Positions 46,038 through 54,743 of a DNA stretch of 64,000 nt are shown one piece after another. Source of the stretch: an uncultured Gammaproteobacteria bacterium (lineage in GTDB: Bacteria; Pseudomonadota; Gammaproteobacteria; PS1; Pseudothioglobaceae); the NCBI GenBank assembly GCA_902606745.1, contig CACLHR010000008.1, forward strand, positions 1 through 64,000, written 5' to 3'. The notes under the pieces are model-generated. The model saw nothing but the letters and a program-made list of their open reading frames with translations. It had not been told where the DNA came from and did not search any database. Position numbers and translations under genes: made by a program. Numbering within the stretch: position 1 is the stretch's first letter; every line of letters starts with the position of its first letter.

Positions 46038-46808
46038 ATGGATACAAAAACCAATATCCCAAATAACACTGAAATGACGCCAGTCATTTCTCTCAAGGGA
46101 GTCAATAAGTGGTATGGAGATTTTCAGGCTCTATCCAACATCGATCTCGAGATTAAGCTCAAGGAGAAGATTGTAATTTGTGGTCCTTCTGGCTCTGGGA
46201 AGTCTACCCTTATTCGTTGTCTTAATCGTCTTGAAGCACATCAAGAAGGCACAATTCATGTTAGCGGTATAGAACTACATGAAAGAATGAAAGATATTGA
46301 TGTTGTTCGCCAAGATATCGGAATGGTCTTTCAGAGTTTTAACTTGTTTCCACACTTAACTGTTTTAGAAAACTGCATGGCGGGCCCAAATTGGGTTCGT
46401 GGCGTTGATAAAAGTAAGGCTAAAGAAAGAGCTATTTTAATGCTGGAGCAAGTTAAGATACCGGAACAGGCAGATAAGTATCCAGATCAACTTTCGGGTG
46501 GTCAGCAACAACGTGTAGCCATTGCAAGAAGTCTATGTATGCAACCGAAGGTTATGTTGTTCGATGAACCCACTTCAGCACTTGACCCTGAAATGGTATC
46601 AGAGGTCTTGGAGACAATGATCGAACTGGCAAAAAGTGGCATGACAATGATTTGTGTAACCCATGAGATGGGTTTCGCCCGTCAGGTCGCGGACAGAATT
46701 GTATTCATGGCTGAAGGTGAGATTGTGGAACAAAGTTCACCCGAAGAATTTTTCAATAATCCACAACATGAACGCACTAAAGTTTTTTTAGATCAAATAT
46801 TAGAATAA
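46038..46808 (+). CDS. Polar amino acid ABC transporter ATP-binding protein (GlnQ-like)
   Basis: ABC ATPase of 256 residues: Walker [19 protein letters not shown], signature [16 protein letters not shown], Walker [16 protein letters not shown], switch [15 protein letters not shown]. The NRLE after Walker A is a hallmark of amino acid importers. An 18-residue polar N-terminal extension is present. It ends 7 nt before the convergent threonine aldolase gene. Confidence 0.94.
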   Translation: MDTKTNIPNNTEMTPVISLKGVNKWYGDFQALSNIDLEIKLKEKIVICGPSGSGKSTLIRCLNRLEAHQEGTIHVSGIELHERMKDIDVVRQDIGMVFQSFNLFPHLTVLENCMAGPNWVRGVDKSKAKERAILMLEQVKIPEQADKYPDQLSGGQQQRVAIARSLCMQPKVMLFDEPTSALDPEMVSEVLETMIELAKSGMTMICVTHEMGFARQVADRIVFMAEGEIVEQSSPEEFFNNPQHERTKVFLDQILE

Positions 46809-46815
46809 AAGACTG

Positions 46816-47880
46816 TCAGCTCTTAAAGTATTCTCGAAAAACTTCAATAACAGATTTAATATCCTTTTCAGTGATACCTAAATGACACACCAGTCTGCCT
46901 CTGTCAAGACTTGAGATTCGAATATGATTATCAGAGAGATACTTCTCTAGAGGAGCTCGATGCTGCTCCGGACAATTAACAAAAAGCATGTTGGTTTGGT
47001 CTTCACCGTAATCTACTTTAAGCTCTGATATTTCAGACAAACCTTGAGCCAACAGCTTGGCATTGTTGTGGTCTTCTTGAAGTCTTGTAATATTGTTCTT
47101 GAGGGCATACATCCCGCAAGCAGCCAAAACACCAACCTGCCTCATGCTGCCACCTAGGATTTTTCTTATGCGTTTCGCTTTAGCGATTATTTCATGGCTA
47201 CTTACTAGCAATGTCCCTGCTGGCGCGCCTAAACCTTTCGATAAACAAATAGAAACACTGTCACAGTTTTTGGTGAGTTTCACGGGGGATAAACCATTAT
47301 GGATGTGAGCATTGAACAAACGAGCACCATCTAGATGAACACTTAAACCTCTTTCGTGAGCAGCTTGTGCTAAGGCATCAATTTGAGATTGTGGTTGGAC
47401 CTGTCCTGAAATAGGATTTTCCAAACAGAGCAACTTGGTGATTGCATAATGGGGATCATCTTCCTTGATTTGATTGATCATATCTTCTACCTCCATGCCA
47501 CCAGATTCATTGATATCAATAGGACAAATACCAACTCCTCCAAGAACCGATGCTCCACGCGCTTCATATAAATTGGTGTGGTACTCACGCCCAATCAACG
47601 CCTCATCTCCACGCTGGCAATGGGAAAGTATTGCGGTTAAATTGCTCTGGGTGCCACTCGGGAAGAATAAACTCGCCTCCTTACCCAATAACTCTGCTGC
47701 ATATTGCTGTAGTTCTAGTACTTCAACATCTTCGTCATATACATCGTCACCCAGTTTGGCTTTTGGGATAGCCTCAAACATACCAGCAGTTGGCAATGTA
47801 ACTGTATCACTACGGAAGTCAATTGGTTTATCCTCTGAATAAACTGGCAATTTAGTGCTACTTTTCTTATAGTTATTCAT
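46816..47880 (-). CDS. ltaE: Low-specificity L-threonine aldolase
   Basis: PLP fold-type I enzyme of 354 residues that splits threonine, allo-threonine and other beta-hydroxy amino acids into glycine plus an aldehyde. DFRSDTVTLPTAGM opens the fold, HLDGARLFNAHI holds the cofactor aspartate, and the lysine is in CLSKGLGAPAGT. It starts 8 nt after an aspartyl-hydroxylase-like oxygenase, so the two may act in sequence. Confidence 0.93.
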   Translation of the reverse strand: MNNYKKSSTKLPVYSEDKPIDFRSDTVTLPTAGMFEAIPKAKLGDDVYDEDVEVLELQQYAAELLGKEASLFFPSGTQSNLTAILSHCQRGDEALIGREYHTNLYEARGASVLGGVGICPIDINESGGMEVEDMINQIKEDDPHYAITKLLCLENPISGQVQPQSQIDALAQAAHERGLSVHLDGARLFNAHIHNGLSPVKLTKNCDSVSICLSKGLGAPAGTLLVSSHEIIAKAKRIRKILGGSMRQVGVLAACGMYALKNNITRLQEDHNNAKLLAQGLSEISELKVDYGEDQTNMLFVNCPEQHRAPLEKYLSDNHIRISSLDRGRLVCHLGITEKDIKSVIEVFREYFKS

Positions 47881-47888
47881 CTTTTTTT

Positions 47889-48545
47889 CTAAGGCTGATA
47901 CTCTGGATAAGCCAGTGTTGCTACTAAATGAACTCTTGGCTTTACACCCCCATTAAGAGCAGTATGATAGCCTCGGGTATCAGTAAAATAAACAGAGCCA
48001 TCTGCGGGCAGATGGGTGCAGTGGTGGTTAATAATAAGTAAGGCTCCAGGGTTTGTATAAATTGGGATATGAATTCGTGGTTCAGGATCCCTATGCCAGG
48101 AGTTGCAATTAAAGCTATCTTTTTCTAGAATACGAACCCTTCCAATCGGGTATCGAGCCAATAATTCTTTGTAAATGTTTTCAAAATAGGTCCCTTTAAA
48201 AACATCCACTAATTCAGTAAATGAAGATTCATCAATCAACTCATCTTTTGCTATCTCCTTATAACTCTCATCAATTCGAGTGTAATAGCGTCCAACCAAG
48301 TCTTGATCTGATTCCACTGTATGGTTTTTTCTTCGAGTCATAGCTAGCGCATGAAAACCTGATGCAGCAGTTTTAAATTCTGATTTGAGACTCACTTCAT
48401 CGAGTGCTTCACGTATTTTTTTAATATCAAACTTTAGTTTAAGTCGAACAATGTGCTCGTTCCCTTTGAACGATGCAACTGAGTTAATATCAACCTTTCT
48501 GTCGATATAAGAATTCAACTCTCTTGTGTCTTCAGTAATACTCAT
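47889..48545 (-). CDS. Aspartyl/asparaginyl beta-hydroxylase-like Fe(II)/2-oxoglutarate oxygenase
   Basis: A 218-residue cupin-fold protein whose C-terminal half has the hydroxylase signatures. H151 and D153 in NSWHRDPEPRIHIPIY and H194 in RGYHTALNGG are the probable iron ligands; R157/H159 and R204 in PRVHLVATL are the probable 2-oxoglutarate contacts. The N-terminal 130 residues I do not recognise. It lies between hemJ and ltaE with gaps of 9 and 8 nt. A free amino acid or peptide substrate is likely but not identifiable. Confidence 0.72.
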   Translation of the reverse strand: MSITEDTRELNSYIDRKVDINSVASFKGNEHIVRLKLKFDIKKIREALDEVSLKSEFKTAASGFHALAMTRRKNHTVESDQDLVGRYYTRIDESYKEIAKDELIDESSFTELVDVFKGTYFENIYKELLARYPIGRVRILEKDSFNCNSWHRDPEPRIHIPIYTNPGALLIINHHCTHLPADGSVYFTDTRGYHTALNGGVKPRVHLVATLAYPEYQP

Positions 48546-48554
48546 AAATTCAAC

Positions 48555-48980
48555 TTAAAAAGGTTTAACAACAGAAAGGATGATAATACCAATGAGAAGT
48601 GGAACTGGAAATTCATTGAACCAACGATAAAAGGTGTCAGACCGGGTATTTTTATCCTCTGCAAAAACACCTATCAAATAGCCACAGTAAAAATGATATA
48701 CAATCAATAGACCTACTAATATTAACTTGGCTTTAAGCCAATAGTGAATATTGTAGGCTTCCCAAGCATAGTTTTGCACCATCCATAAACCAAATACAGT
48801 TGTGATAATAAAGCTTGGCATCATAATGCGTCTATAGAGTCTTCTCTCCATTAACTTGAAACGCTCAATGCTAATTTCATCATCCGCCATAGAATGATAA
48901 ACAAACAGGCGTGGCAAGTAAAACATACCAGCAAGCCATGAAATAAATCCTAAAATATGTATAGCCTTAACCCAAAGCAT
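48555..48980 (-). CDS. hemJ: Protoporphyrinogen IX oxidase HemJ
   Basis: Integral membrane heme-biosynthesis enzyme of 141 residues with four helices. The start LWVKAIHILGFISWLAGMFYLPRLFVYH, with its conserved histidine, matches HemJ (UPF0093), as does the lysine-containing WLKAKLILVGLL. It heads the hemJ-oxygenase-ltaE operon and is divergent from ftsY. Another heme gene, hemC, lies 1.4 kb away. Confidence 0.92.
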   Translation of the reverse strand: MLWVKAIHILGFISWLAGMFYLPRLFVYHSMADDEISIERFKLMERRLYRRIMMPSFIITTVFGLWMVQNYAWEAYNIHYWLKAKLILVGLLIVYHFYCGYLIGVFAEDKNTRSDTFYRWFNEFPVPLLIGIIILSVVKPF

Positions 48981-49133
48981 CTAAACTCCAGAAAATAGAT
49001 ACATAATACCGTTTCAATACTAATAATGTCCAAGATTCATTAAAGAAGTTATATGAAATAATCAATCTTTGATTTGCACTTCTCTTGTTCAATGACATAG
49101 TAAAATTTGTCTACCATTTAAAATTAGATCAGT

Positions 49134-50087
49134 ATGCTCAACTTTTTTAAGAAAAATCAAAACAAAGATATACCAACTGATACAAAAAAAACATCCCTAA
49201 AAGATAGGTTATTTAAATCAAAACGTCGCCTTGGAGATGGTCTTTCATCACTACTGATTGGCAAAAAGAAAATCGATGATGAACTGCTGGAAGAGTTAGA
49301 AATACTTATGATAAGCGCTGATATTGGAATTCAAACAACCGATAAGATTATCGAGTCGGTTCGAAAGAAGGCTTCTCGTAAAGAGCTTAAAGACGGTGAC
49401 AGTTTATACCAATTAATTAAAATTGAATTAGAAGCACTTCTCGTAAAAGACAACCTATTGGAAACAGTTAGTGACAGCACTTTTGTGATCCTTGTTGTTG
49501 GAATCAATGGAGCAGGTAAAACCACTACGATAGGTAAACTTGCTAAATCATTTCAAAGTCAAGGAAAGTCGGTAATGCTAGCTGCAGGTGACACTTTTAG
49601 AGCAGCGGCAGTAGAACAACTTCAGATATGGGGAGAGAGGAACGAAATACCTGTAATTGCTCAAAAAACTGGTGCTGATGCAGCTTCGGTTGTCTATGAT
49701 GCTTACCAGTCTGCAGTTGCAAAAAATATTGACATACTGATTGCAGATACAGCAGGACGACTCCATACCCAAGACAACTTAATGCAAGAGTTGGAAAAAA
49801 TTAAACGTGTTCTGAAAAAACACAATGAAAAATCACCCCATGAGACTTTACTAGTGATAGATGGTGGATCTGGTCAAAACGCTGTTCAACAAGCTAATGA
49901 ATTCCATAAATCTATCGAACTTTCTGGAATCGCCGTGACTAAACTCGACGGCACCGCCAAGGGTGGTGTGTTATTCGCCGTATCAGATTCACTAAATTTA
50001 CCTATACGCTACATCGGCATTGGTGAAGCTATTGATGATCTCAAACCTTTTCACGCCAAAGATTTTATTAATGCCCTATTTGATTAA
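49134..50087 (+). CDS. ftsY: Signal recognition particle receptor FtsY
   Basis: SRP-receptor GTPase that docks ribosome-SRP complexes at the inner membrane. The N domain is at about 25-110; G1 GINGAGKTTTIGKLA, DTFRAAAVEQL, G3 DTAGRLHTQDNLMQEL and G4 TKLDGTAKGG follow. The acidic A domain is nearly absent: only about 25 mostly basic residues precede the NG core, so the 317-residue protein is much shorter than E. coli FtsY. Confidence 0.96.
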   Translation: MLNFFKKNQNKDIPTDTKKTSLKDRLFKSKRRLGDGLSSLLIGKKKIDDELLEELEILMISADIGIQTTDKIIESVRKKASRKELKDGDSLYQLIKIELEALLVKDNLLETVSDSTFVILVVGINGAGKTTTIGKLAKSFQSQGKSVMLAAGDTFRAAAVEQLQIWGERNEIPVIAQKTGADAASVVYDAYQSAVAKNIDILIADTAGRLHTQDNLMQELEKIKRVLKKHNEKSPHETLLVIDGGSGQNAVQQANEFHKSIELSGIAVTKLDGTAKGGVLFAVSDSLNLPIRYIGIGEAIDDLKPFHAKDFINALFD

Positions 50088-50127
50088 TGTCTTGATTTAG
50101 GCAATTCTCTTAATAAGTAAGCTAATT

Positions 50128-50418
50128 TTAGGATTGTATTGAGTTATTAATGCTATCAATTTTTATGGCCAGCTCTTTGTCCAGTAATGTAATTCCACCT
50201 TCACTGTGAGTTGATAAATTAATAATAACCTTGTTGTAAACATTTGACCACTCAGGATGGTGATCCATGGTTTCTGCTGTAATCGCTACCTCAGTCATAA
50301 AACCAAAGGCCTGAATAAAGCCCTTAAATTTAAATTCTTTTGATAGTTGGTTATCAATGATTTTCCAACCATCAAGCTCTTTGAGTACTTCATTTAACTC
50401 TAAATTAGTCAATATCAT
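50128..50418 (-). CDS. Pterin-4a-carbinolamine dehydratase
   Basis: A 96-residue protein with the family motif TMDHHPEWSNVYNKV (paired histidines), then THSEGGITLLD. It dehydrates 4a-hydroxytetrahydrobiopterin during phenylalanine hydroxylation. No phenylalanine hydroxylase gene is in the window, so its pterin role here is open. It lies 3 nt downstream of hemC. Confidence 0.92.
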   Translation of the reverse strand: MILTNLELNEVLKELDGWKIIDNQLSKEFKFKGFIQAFGFMTEVAITAETMDHHPEWSNVYNKVIINLSTHSEGGITLLDKELAIKIDSINNSIQS

Positions 50419-50421
50419 GAT

Positions 50422-51339
50422 CTAAACTCCTTCTAATAATTTTCCTGCACCGATAGCAAGAAGTTGGTTTGCAACCAATTCACCTAAAGCTCCGGGTTGA
50501 GAAATTGAATCTGAACTCTCTGCTCTTAGTATAGAACCTGACTCCACGTTACCTACTAAACCTTTAAGTAATAATTCCTCTCCCATTGTTGTAGCATAAC
50601 CAGCGATTGCAACCGAACAGCTGCCTTCAAGAGCAGCATTCATGGCTCTTTCAGCTAAAACTTCGGTCATCGTTTTGCCGTCGATGAGTGGCTTTATAAG
50701 TTCTCTAACAGTCTCGTCATCCTTTATATTTTCTATACCTAAGGCACCTTGACCAACTGCAGGTAAAGAGGTTTGCGCATCAAGGGGTTGTCTAATTCTG
50801 TCTTCAAAACCAAGTCTAATGAGGCCTGCACAGGCCAAAATAATAGCATCATATTCTCCCTTATCTAATTTCATTAATCTAGTATTGACATTGCCACGCA
50901 AATCAAGAATTTCCAGATCCGGCCTAATTGCTTTTAATTGAACAATACGACGCAAACTACATGATCCAACCCTTGCACCCTTCGGAAGTTCATTTATTTC
51001 ATTAAAGTGATTTGAAACAAAAGCATCAAAAGGATTCTCACGAGCCAATATCGCCCCAATTTCGAATTTATCTGGTAATTCATAAGGAACATCCTTCATG
51101 GAATGCACAGCAATATCAGCCTTACCTTCCAACATACCAACCTCTAGCTCTTTCATAAATAGACTCTTTCCACCAATCTTTGATAGAGGTGAATTAAGCA
51201 TCTGGTCACCCTGAGTGCTCATTTTGACCAACTCAATGTCAAGTTCAGGGTAATAAATCTGTAGCTGAGACCTTACAAAGTCAGCTTGCCATAAGGCTAA
51301 TGGGCTTTTACGTGTTGCAATCTTAAGTGCTCTATCCAT
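50422..51339 (-). CDS. hemC: Porphobilinogen deaminase (hydroxymethylbilane synthase)
   Basis: Links four porphobilinogens into hydroxymethylbilane. RKSPLALWQADFVRSQL begins the protein; HSMKDVPYELPD, VGSCSLRRIVQLKAIRPD and the dipyrromethane-cofactor cysteine in EGSCSVAIAGYA are intact. Length 305 aa. hemD does not follow; a pterin dehydratase gene does. Confidence 0.96.
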   Translation of the reverse strand: MDRALKIATRKSPLALWQADFVRSQLQIYYPELDIELVKMSTQGDQMLNSPLSKIGGKSLFMKELEVGMLEGKADIAVHSMKDVPYELPDKFEIGAILARENPFDAFVSNHFNEINELPKGARVGSCSLRRIVQLKAIRPDLEILDLRGNVNTRLMKLDKGEYDAIILACAGLIRLGFEDRIRQPLDAQTSLPAVGQGALGIENIKDDETVRELIKPLIDGKTMTEVLAERAMNAALEGSCSVAIAGYATTMGEELLLKGLVGNVESGSILRAESSDSISQPGALGELVANQLLAIGAGKLLEGV

Positions 51340-51443
51340 GATTCCAATTCAGATCTTTTGCTATTATTATTTTATCGAGTGTTGATTGGTAATAGTAGCT
51401 TATCGGTAGGATTAATATCTCACAAAACGGTCGAATCGGTGTA

Positions 51444-51460
51444 TTTTCCGAAACGGAAAA
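51444..51460. promoter_or_regulatory. 7-bp perfect inverted repeat between hemC and argH
   Basis: TTTTCCG (51444-51450) and CGGAAAA (51454-51460) flank AAA in the 169-bp divergent region. It is about 50 nt upstream of argH. It does not fit the ArgR box. A regulator site is possible, and no other clear signal is seen in 51340-51508. Confidence 0.35.
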
Positions 51461-51508
51461 AATAGGTTTTATTATATTTTCAATAAATTGTCATCGATAT
51501 AGGGAATA

Positions 51509-52942
51509 ATGTGCTCTGAAAACGAAATTTGCTTTAATGATTTTAATAATAGAATAATGAACTCTGATAAAAACCATTTATGGGGTGGTCGCTTTAATGA
51601 GCCAACTGAAGAATTTGTAAAAATTTTTGGTGCTTCCATTTCTTTTGACAAAATTTTAGCCCTCTACGACATTGAGGGTTCTCAAGCACATGCAACTATG
51701 CTTAGTGAGGTAGGCGTATTGACGAGTAAAGAATTAAAACAAATATCTGAAGGCTTGGACCAAATTAAACATGAAATAACCAATGACCAATTTGAATGGT
51801 CTGTTGATTTGGAAGATGTTCATATGAATATTGAAGCTCGATTGACCGAAATCTGTGGTGATTCAGGTAAAAAACTGCATACAGGTCGTTCACGAAACGA
51901 CCAGGTTGCAACTGATATTAGACTCTATCTTCGTGACCAAGTTCGCAACATTACCACTGAAATTGAACGATTACTGAATGCTCTACTTGATCTTGCAGAT
52001 CAAGAAAAGGAAACCATCATGCCTGGCTTTACACACCTTCAGGCTGCCCAGCCTGTTAGTTTCGGTCACCACTTATTGGCTTACTTTGAAATGTTTAAAC
52101 GCGACCATGAACGACTTCAAGATGGATATAAACGTATCAATACAATGCCATTAGGAAGCGCCGCTCTTGCGGGTACAAGTTACCCAATCAATCGTGAACG
52201 AACCGCTGAAATTTTAGGTTTTGACCGAATTTGCCTAAATTCAATTGATGCAGTTAGTGACCGTGATTTTGCCATTGAGTTTACTGCTAATGCCAGCCTA
52301 ATCATGATGCACCTCTCGCGATTTTCTGAAGAGCTTATCCAGTGGTCAAGTGCACAATTTGACTTTATCTCCCTTCCAGATAGTTTTTGTACAGGTTCAT
52401 CAATCATGCCACAAAAGAAAAACCCTGACGTCCCAGAATTGATTCGTGGTAAAGCCGGAAGAGTTAACGGCAATCTAGTTGCTTTACTGACATTAATGAA
52501 GGGCCAACCTTTAGCCTATAACAAGGACAATCAAGAGGATAAAGAGCCACTATTTGATACTGTTGAAACGCTACATGCTTGTCTTCATGTTTTTGCTGAT
52601 ATGGTCCCAACTATTCAAGCAAAAAAGGAAAATATGTACCAGTCTGCCCTAAAAGGTCATACCACGGCCACAGATTTGGCAGATTATCTTGTCAAAAAAG
52701 GAATGGCATTCAGGGATGCCCATGAAATTGTTGGCGAAGCTGTCTCTTATGGAATCAATGAAAACAAGGACTTAAGTGAATTAAGCTTAAAGGAATTAAA
52801 AGTATTTAATTCTTCAATTGAAAGTGATGTTTTTGATACTATCTCGATAGAAGGATCACTTAATGCACGAAATCATTTAGGTGGCACTTCACCAAAGCAA
52901 GTTTCACTAGCTATCAAAGCTGGTCGTAAATCGATTAAATAA
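51509..52942 (+). CDS. argH: Argininosuccinate lyase
   Basis: Last step of arginine synthesis, splitting argininosuccinate into arginine and fumarate. [14 protein letters not shown] near the start, [13 protein letters not shown] and the catalytic-serine loop [12 protein letters not shown] are intact. I keep ATG 51509 because AGGGA lies just upstream; this adds 16 residues not usual in the family. The internal ATG at 51557 gives the standard N-terminus but has no ribosome site. The stop overlaps the fmt start by 1 nt (TAATG). Confidence 0.95.
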   Translation: MCSENEICFNDFNNRIMNSDKNHLWGGRFNEPTEEFVKIFGASISFDKILALYDIEGSQAHATMLSEVGVLTSKELKQISEGLDQIKHEITNDQFEWSVDLEDVHMNIEARLTEICGDSGKKLHTGRSRNDQVATDIRLYLRDQVRNITTEIERLLNALLDLADQEKETIMPGFTHLQAAQPVSFGHHLLAYFEMFKRDHERLQDGYKRINTMPLGSAALAGTSYPINRERTAEILGFDRICLNSIDAVSDRDFAIEFTANASLIMMHLSRFSEELIQWSSAQFDFISLPDSFCTGSSIMPQKKNPDVPELIRGKAGRVNGNLVALLTLMKGQPLAYNKDNQEDKEPLFDTVETLHACLHVFADMVPTIQAKKENMYQSALKGHTTATDLADYLVKKGMAFRDAHEIVGEAVSYGINENKDLSELSLKELKVFNSSIESDVFDTISIEGSLNARNHLGGTSPKQVSLAIKAGRKSIK

Positions 52943-53871
52943 TGCGCATTGTTTTTGCTGGAACACCAAAATTTGCCGTTAAATCTCTCTCCGTTCTGAA
53001 TCAATCAGAGCACGAAGTTGTTGCAGTTTATTGTCAACCAGACCGACCCAAAGGTAGGGGGAAAGTTTTGACTGCATGCCCAGTAAAGATTTTTTCTGAA
53101 GAAAATAACCTGTTAGTTATTCAGCCAGAAGATTTTAAGGATAAACAAAGCCAAACCCGACTTGCTTTATTAAATCCCGACATTATGGTGGTGGTTGCTT
53201 ATGGACAAATCCTACCCAAAGCTGTATTAGAAATTCCTAAGCTTGGATGCCTTAATATTCATGCTTCCCTGCTGCCGCGTTGGAGAGGTGCAGCCCCTAT
53301 AGAGAGAGCTATTCTCGAAGGTGATAGGGAAACTGGGATTTCGATTATGAAAATGAATGAAGGGCTGGATACAGGAGATATCTTGTTTGAAAAAAAGTGC
53401 ACAATCTCTAATCATGAAACAGCACAAACTCTCCATGACACTTTATCAAACATAGGCGCCAATGCCATTCTTGAAACCTTAAATATGTTGCCTACATTGA
53501 AAGCCAGACCACAACAAAACAATGACGCGACTTACGCTGAAAAAGTAACAAAGGATGAAGCACAAATAGATTGGCATCAAAGTGCTGAACAAATTAGTCG
53601 TGTGATTCGAGCGTTTAACCCTCGTCCTATCGCTTATACCAATGCCTTGGCTAAACAATTTAAAAACAGAGTACTTAGAATTATAGAAATAGAGGTTGTG
53701 AAAAGACAAACCACTAACTCTCCAGGGGAGATTATTAAATATGACAAAGACGTATGCTATGTTGCTACTTCTAGTGGTGTAATAAATCTAAAAAAGGTCC
53801 AACTTTCTGGGAAAAAAGAGGTTTCCATTAAAGACTTTAATAATGCTTATCAATTAATTAAGCTTAACTAA
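52942..53871 (+). CDS. fmt: Methionyl-tRNA formyltransferase
   Basis: Formylates initiator Met-tRNA. The N-terminal domain has FAGTPKFAVKSL, the formyl-donor signature NIHASLLPRWRGAAPIERAI and DTGDILF. The C-terminal tRNA-binding domain ends VINLKKVQLSGKKEVSIKDF. Length 309 aa is full. A 42-bp piece of its 3' part (53761-53802) is repeated with three differences at 56859-56900. The usual partners def and rsmB are not adjacent. Confidence 0.96.
   Translation: MRIVFAGTPKFAVKSLSVLNQSEHEVVAVYCQPDRPKGRGKVLTACPVKIFSEENNLLVIQPEDFKDKQSQTRLALLNPDIMVVVAYGQILPKAVLEIPKLGCLNIHASLLPRWRGAAPIERAILEGDRETGISIMKMNEGLDTGDILFEKKCTISNHETAQTLHDTLSNIGANAILETLNMLPTLKARPQQNNDATYAEKVTKDEAQIDWHQSAEQISRVIRAFNPRPIAYTNALAKQFKNRVLRIIEIEVVKRQTTNSPGEIIKYDKDVCYVATSSGVINLKKVQLSGKKEVSIKDFNNAYQLIKLN
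53761..53802 (+). repeat. fmt-internal copy of a 42-bp direct repeat
   Basis: Part of the fmt C-terminal domain (VATSSGVINLKKVQ). It matches 56859-56900 at 39 of 42 positions in the same orientation. The two copies bracket the amidohydrolase-like gene and the second trimethylamine-dehydrogenase-like gene. Confidence 0.85.
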
Positions 53872-53887
53872 TAGAGCGCTACAAATT

Positions 53888-54661
53888 TTAAGGAAACAGT
53901 TCAAGTGCTAGTTTAGGTAAAGCTAATGATAGAAAGTCGACCACTTCATCTGTTTTGATTGTTCTGGAGCTCTTAGGAAATTCAAAATGAAGGGCTGGTT
54001 TAATTTTACTGAGAGACCCTTGAGCCTTAGACGATGTCGCGTGGTAGTAAATATAGTCAATATGCTCAATAGCAATTGATTGGGTTAATTTTGTTGAAGA
54101 CAACGCATTTTGAAGTATTAATTTTATACGCCTCGCTTGATCGTCTTTAATGCCGACTGTCGCAATTTCTATTCTATTTTTACTCTCATTTCGACTATTT
54201 CCATGGATCTCAACATAGAGTTTTGGTGCTTTATTTATCAAATATATTTGTCTTAAATACTCATCATATACGTACAAAGCTCGATCTGTTCGAACTTCAT
54301 GGTTGCTTGAAACACCATATTTTTCTGTAGGCCTGTTGACATTAAGAGGATGACTCTTAGAGCGAAAATCCTGAGCAATGAGACAATTCCATAAGATATT
54401 GTCACAAACTTTACGAACAATTACCTCTGTCATTAAATCATACCCACCATGAGGCGCTGTAATTATGTAATGTGAATTGTTATCTTGACTACTAAACTGC
54501 CCAAGAGATAGGGCCTCTTCGCGTGCAGTAACAAAATTGTTAGAATCCGCACCAACCTCTAAAATAAAAAAGAGGGACCAAAGAGTGATAATCAGTAATA
54601 CTATAAAGCGAGATTGCTTTGAGCAAGGCGGAGCCACTACTAACATTTTAATAAATCTCAA
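53888..54661 (-). CDS. Exported N-formylglutamate amidohydrolase-like protein
   Basis: A 257-residue protein with an N-terminal hydrophobic stretch (about 18-36), likely a signal or anchor. The body shows ITAPHGGYD (H71), PLNVNRPTE, YDEYLRQIYL and YVEIHGNSR (E151, H153), which resemble the zinc and substrate motifs of N-formylglutamate amidohydrolase. The match is partial, and export is unusual for that enzyme. It may be a related peptidase/amidase. It lies 16 nt from fmt, convergent, inside the region bracketed by the fmt repeat. Confidence 0.6.
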   Translation of the reverse strand: MRFIKMLVVAPPCSKQSRFIVLLIITLWSLFFILEVGADSNNFVTAREEALSLGQFSSQDNNSHYIITAPHGGYDLMTEVIVRKVCDNILWNCLIAQDFRSKSHPLNVNRPTEKYGVSSNHEVRTDRALYVYDEYLRQIYLINKAPKLYVEIHGNSRNESKNRIEIATVGIKDDQARRIKLILQNALSSTKLTQSIAIEHIDYIYYHATSSKAQGSLSKIKPALHFEFPKSSRTIKTDEVVDFLSLALPKLALELFP

Positions 54662-54743
54662 AAAAATTTCCTCAATACTACTCGGTTACAGCTAAATTCA
54701 GAAGTTATTTTTAAAACTAGGTGCTACCAATAAAATCCGACCC

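Noticed and set aside
51444-51460. TTTTCCG-AAA-CGGAAAA as an ArgR box for argH
   Set aside because: The ArgR consensus is an AT-rich TGAAT/ATTCA palindrome; this repeat has different arms. It is kept only as an unidentified inverted repeat.
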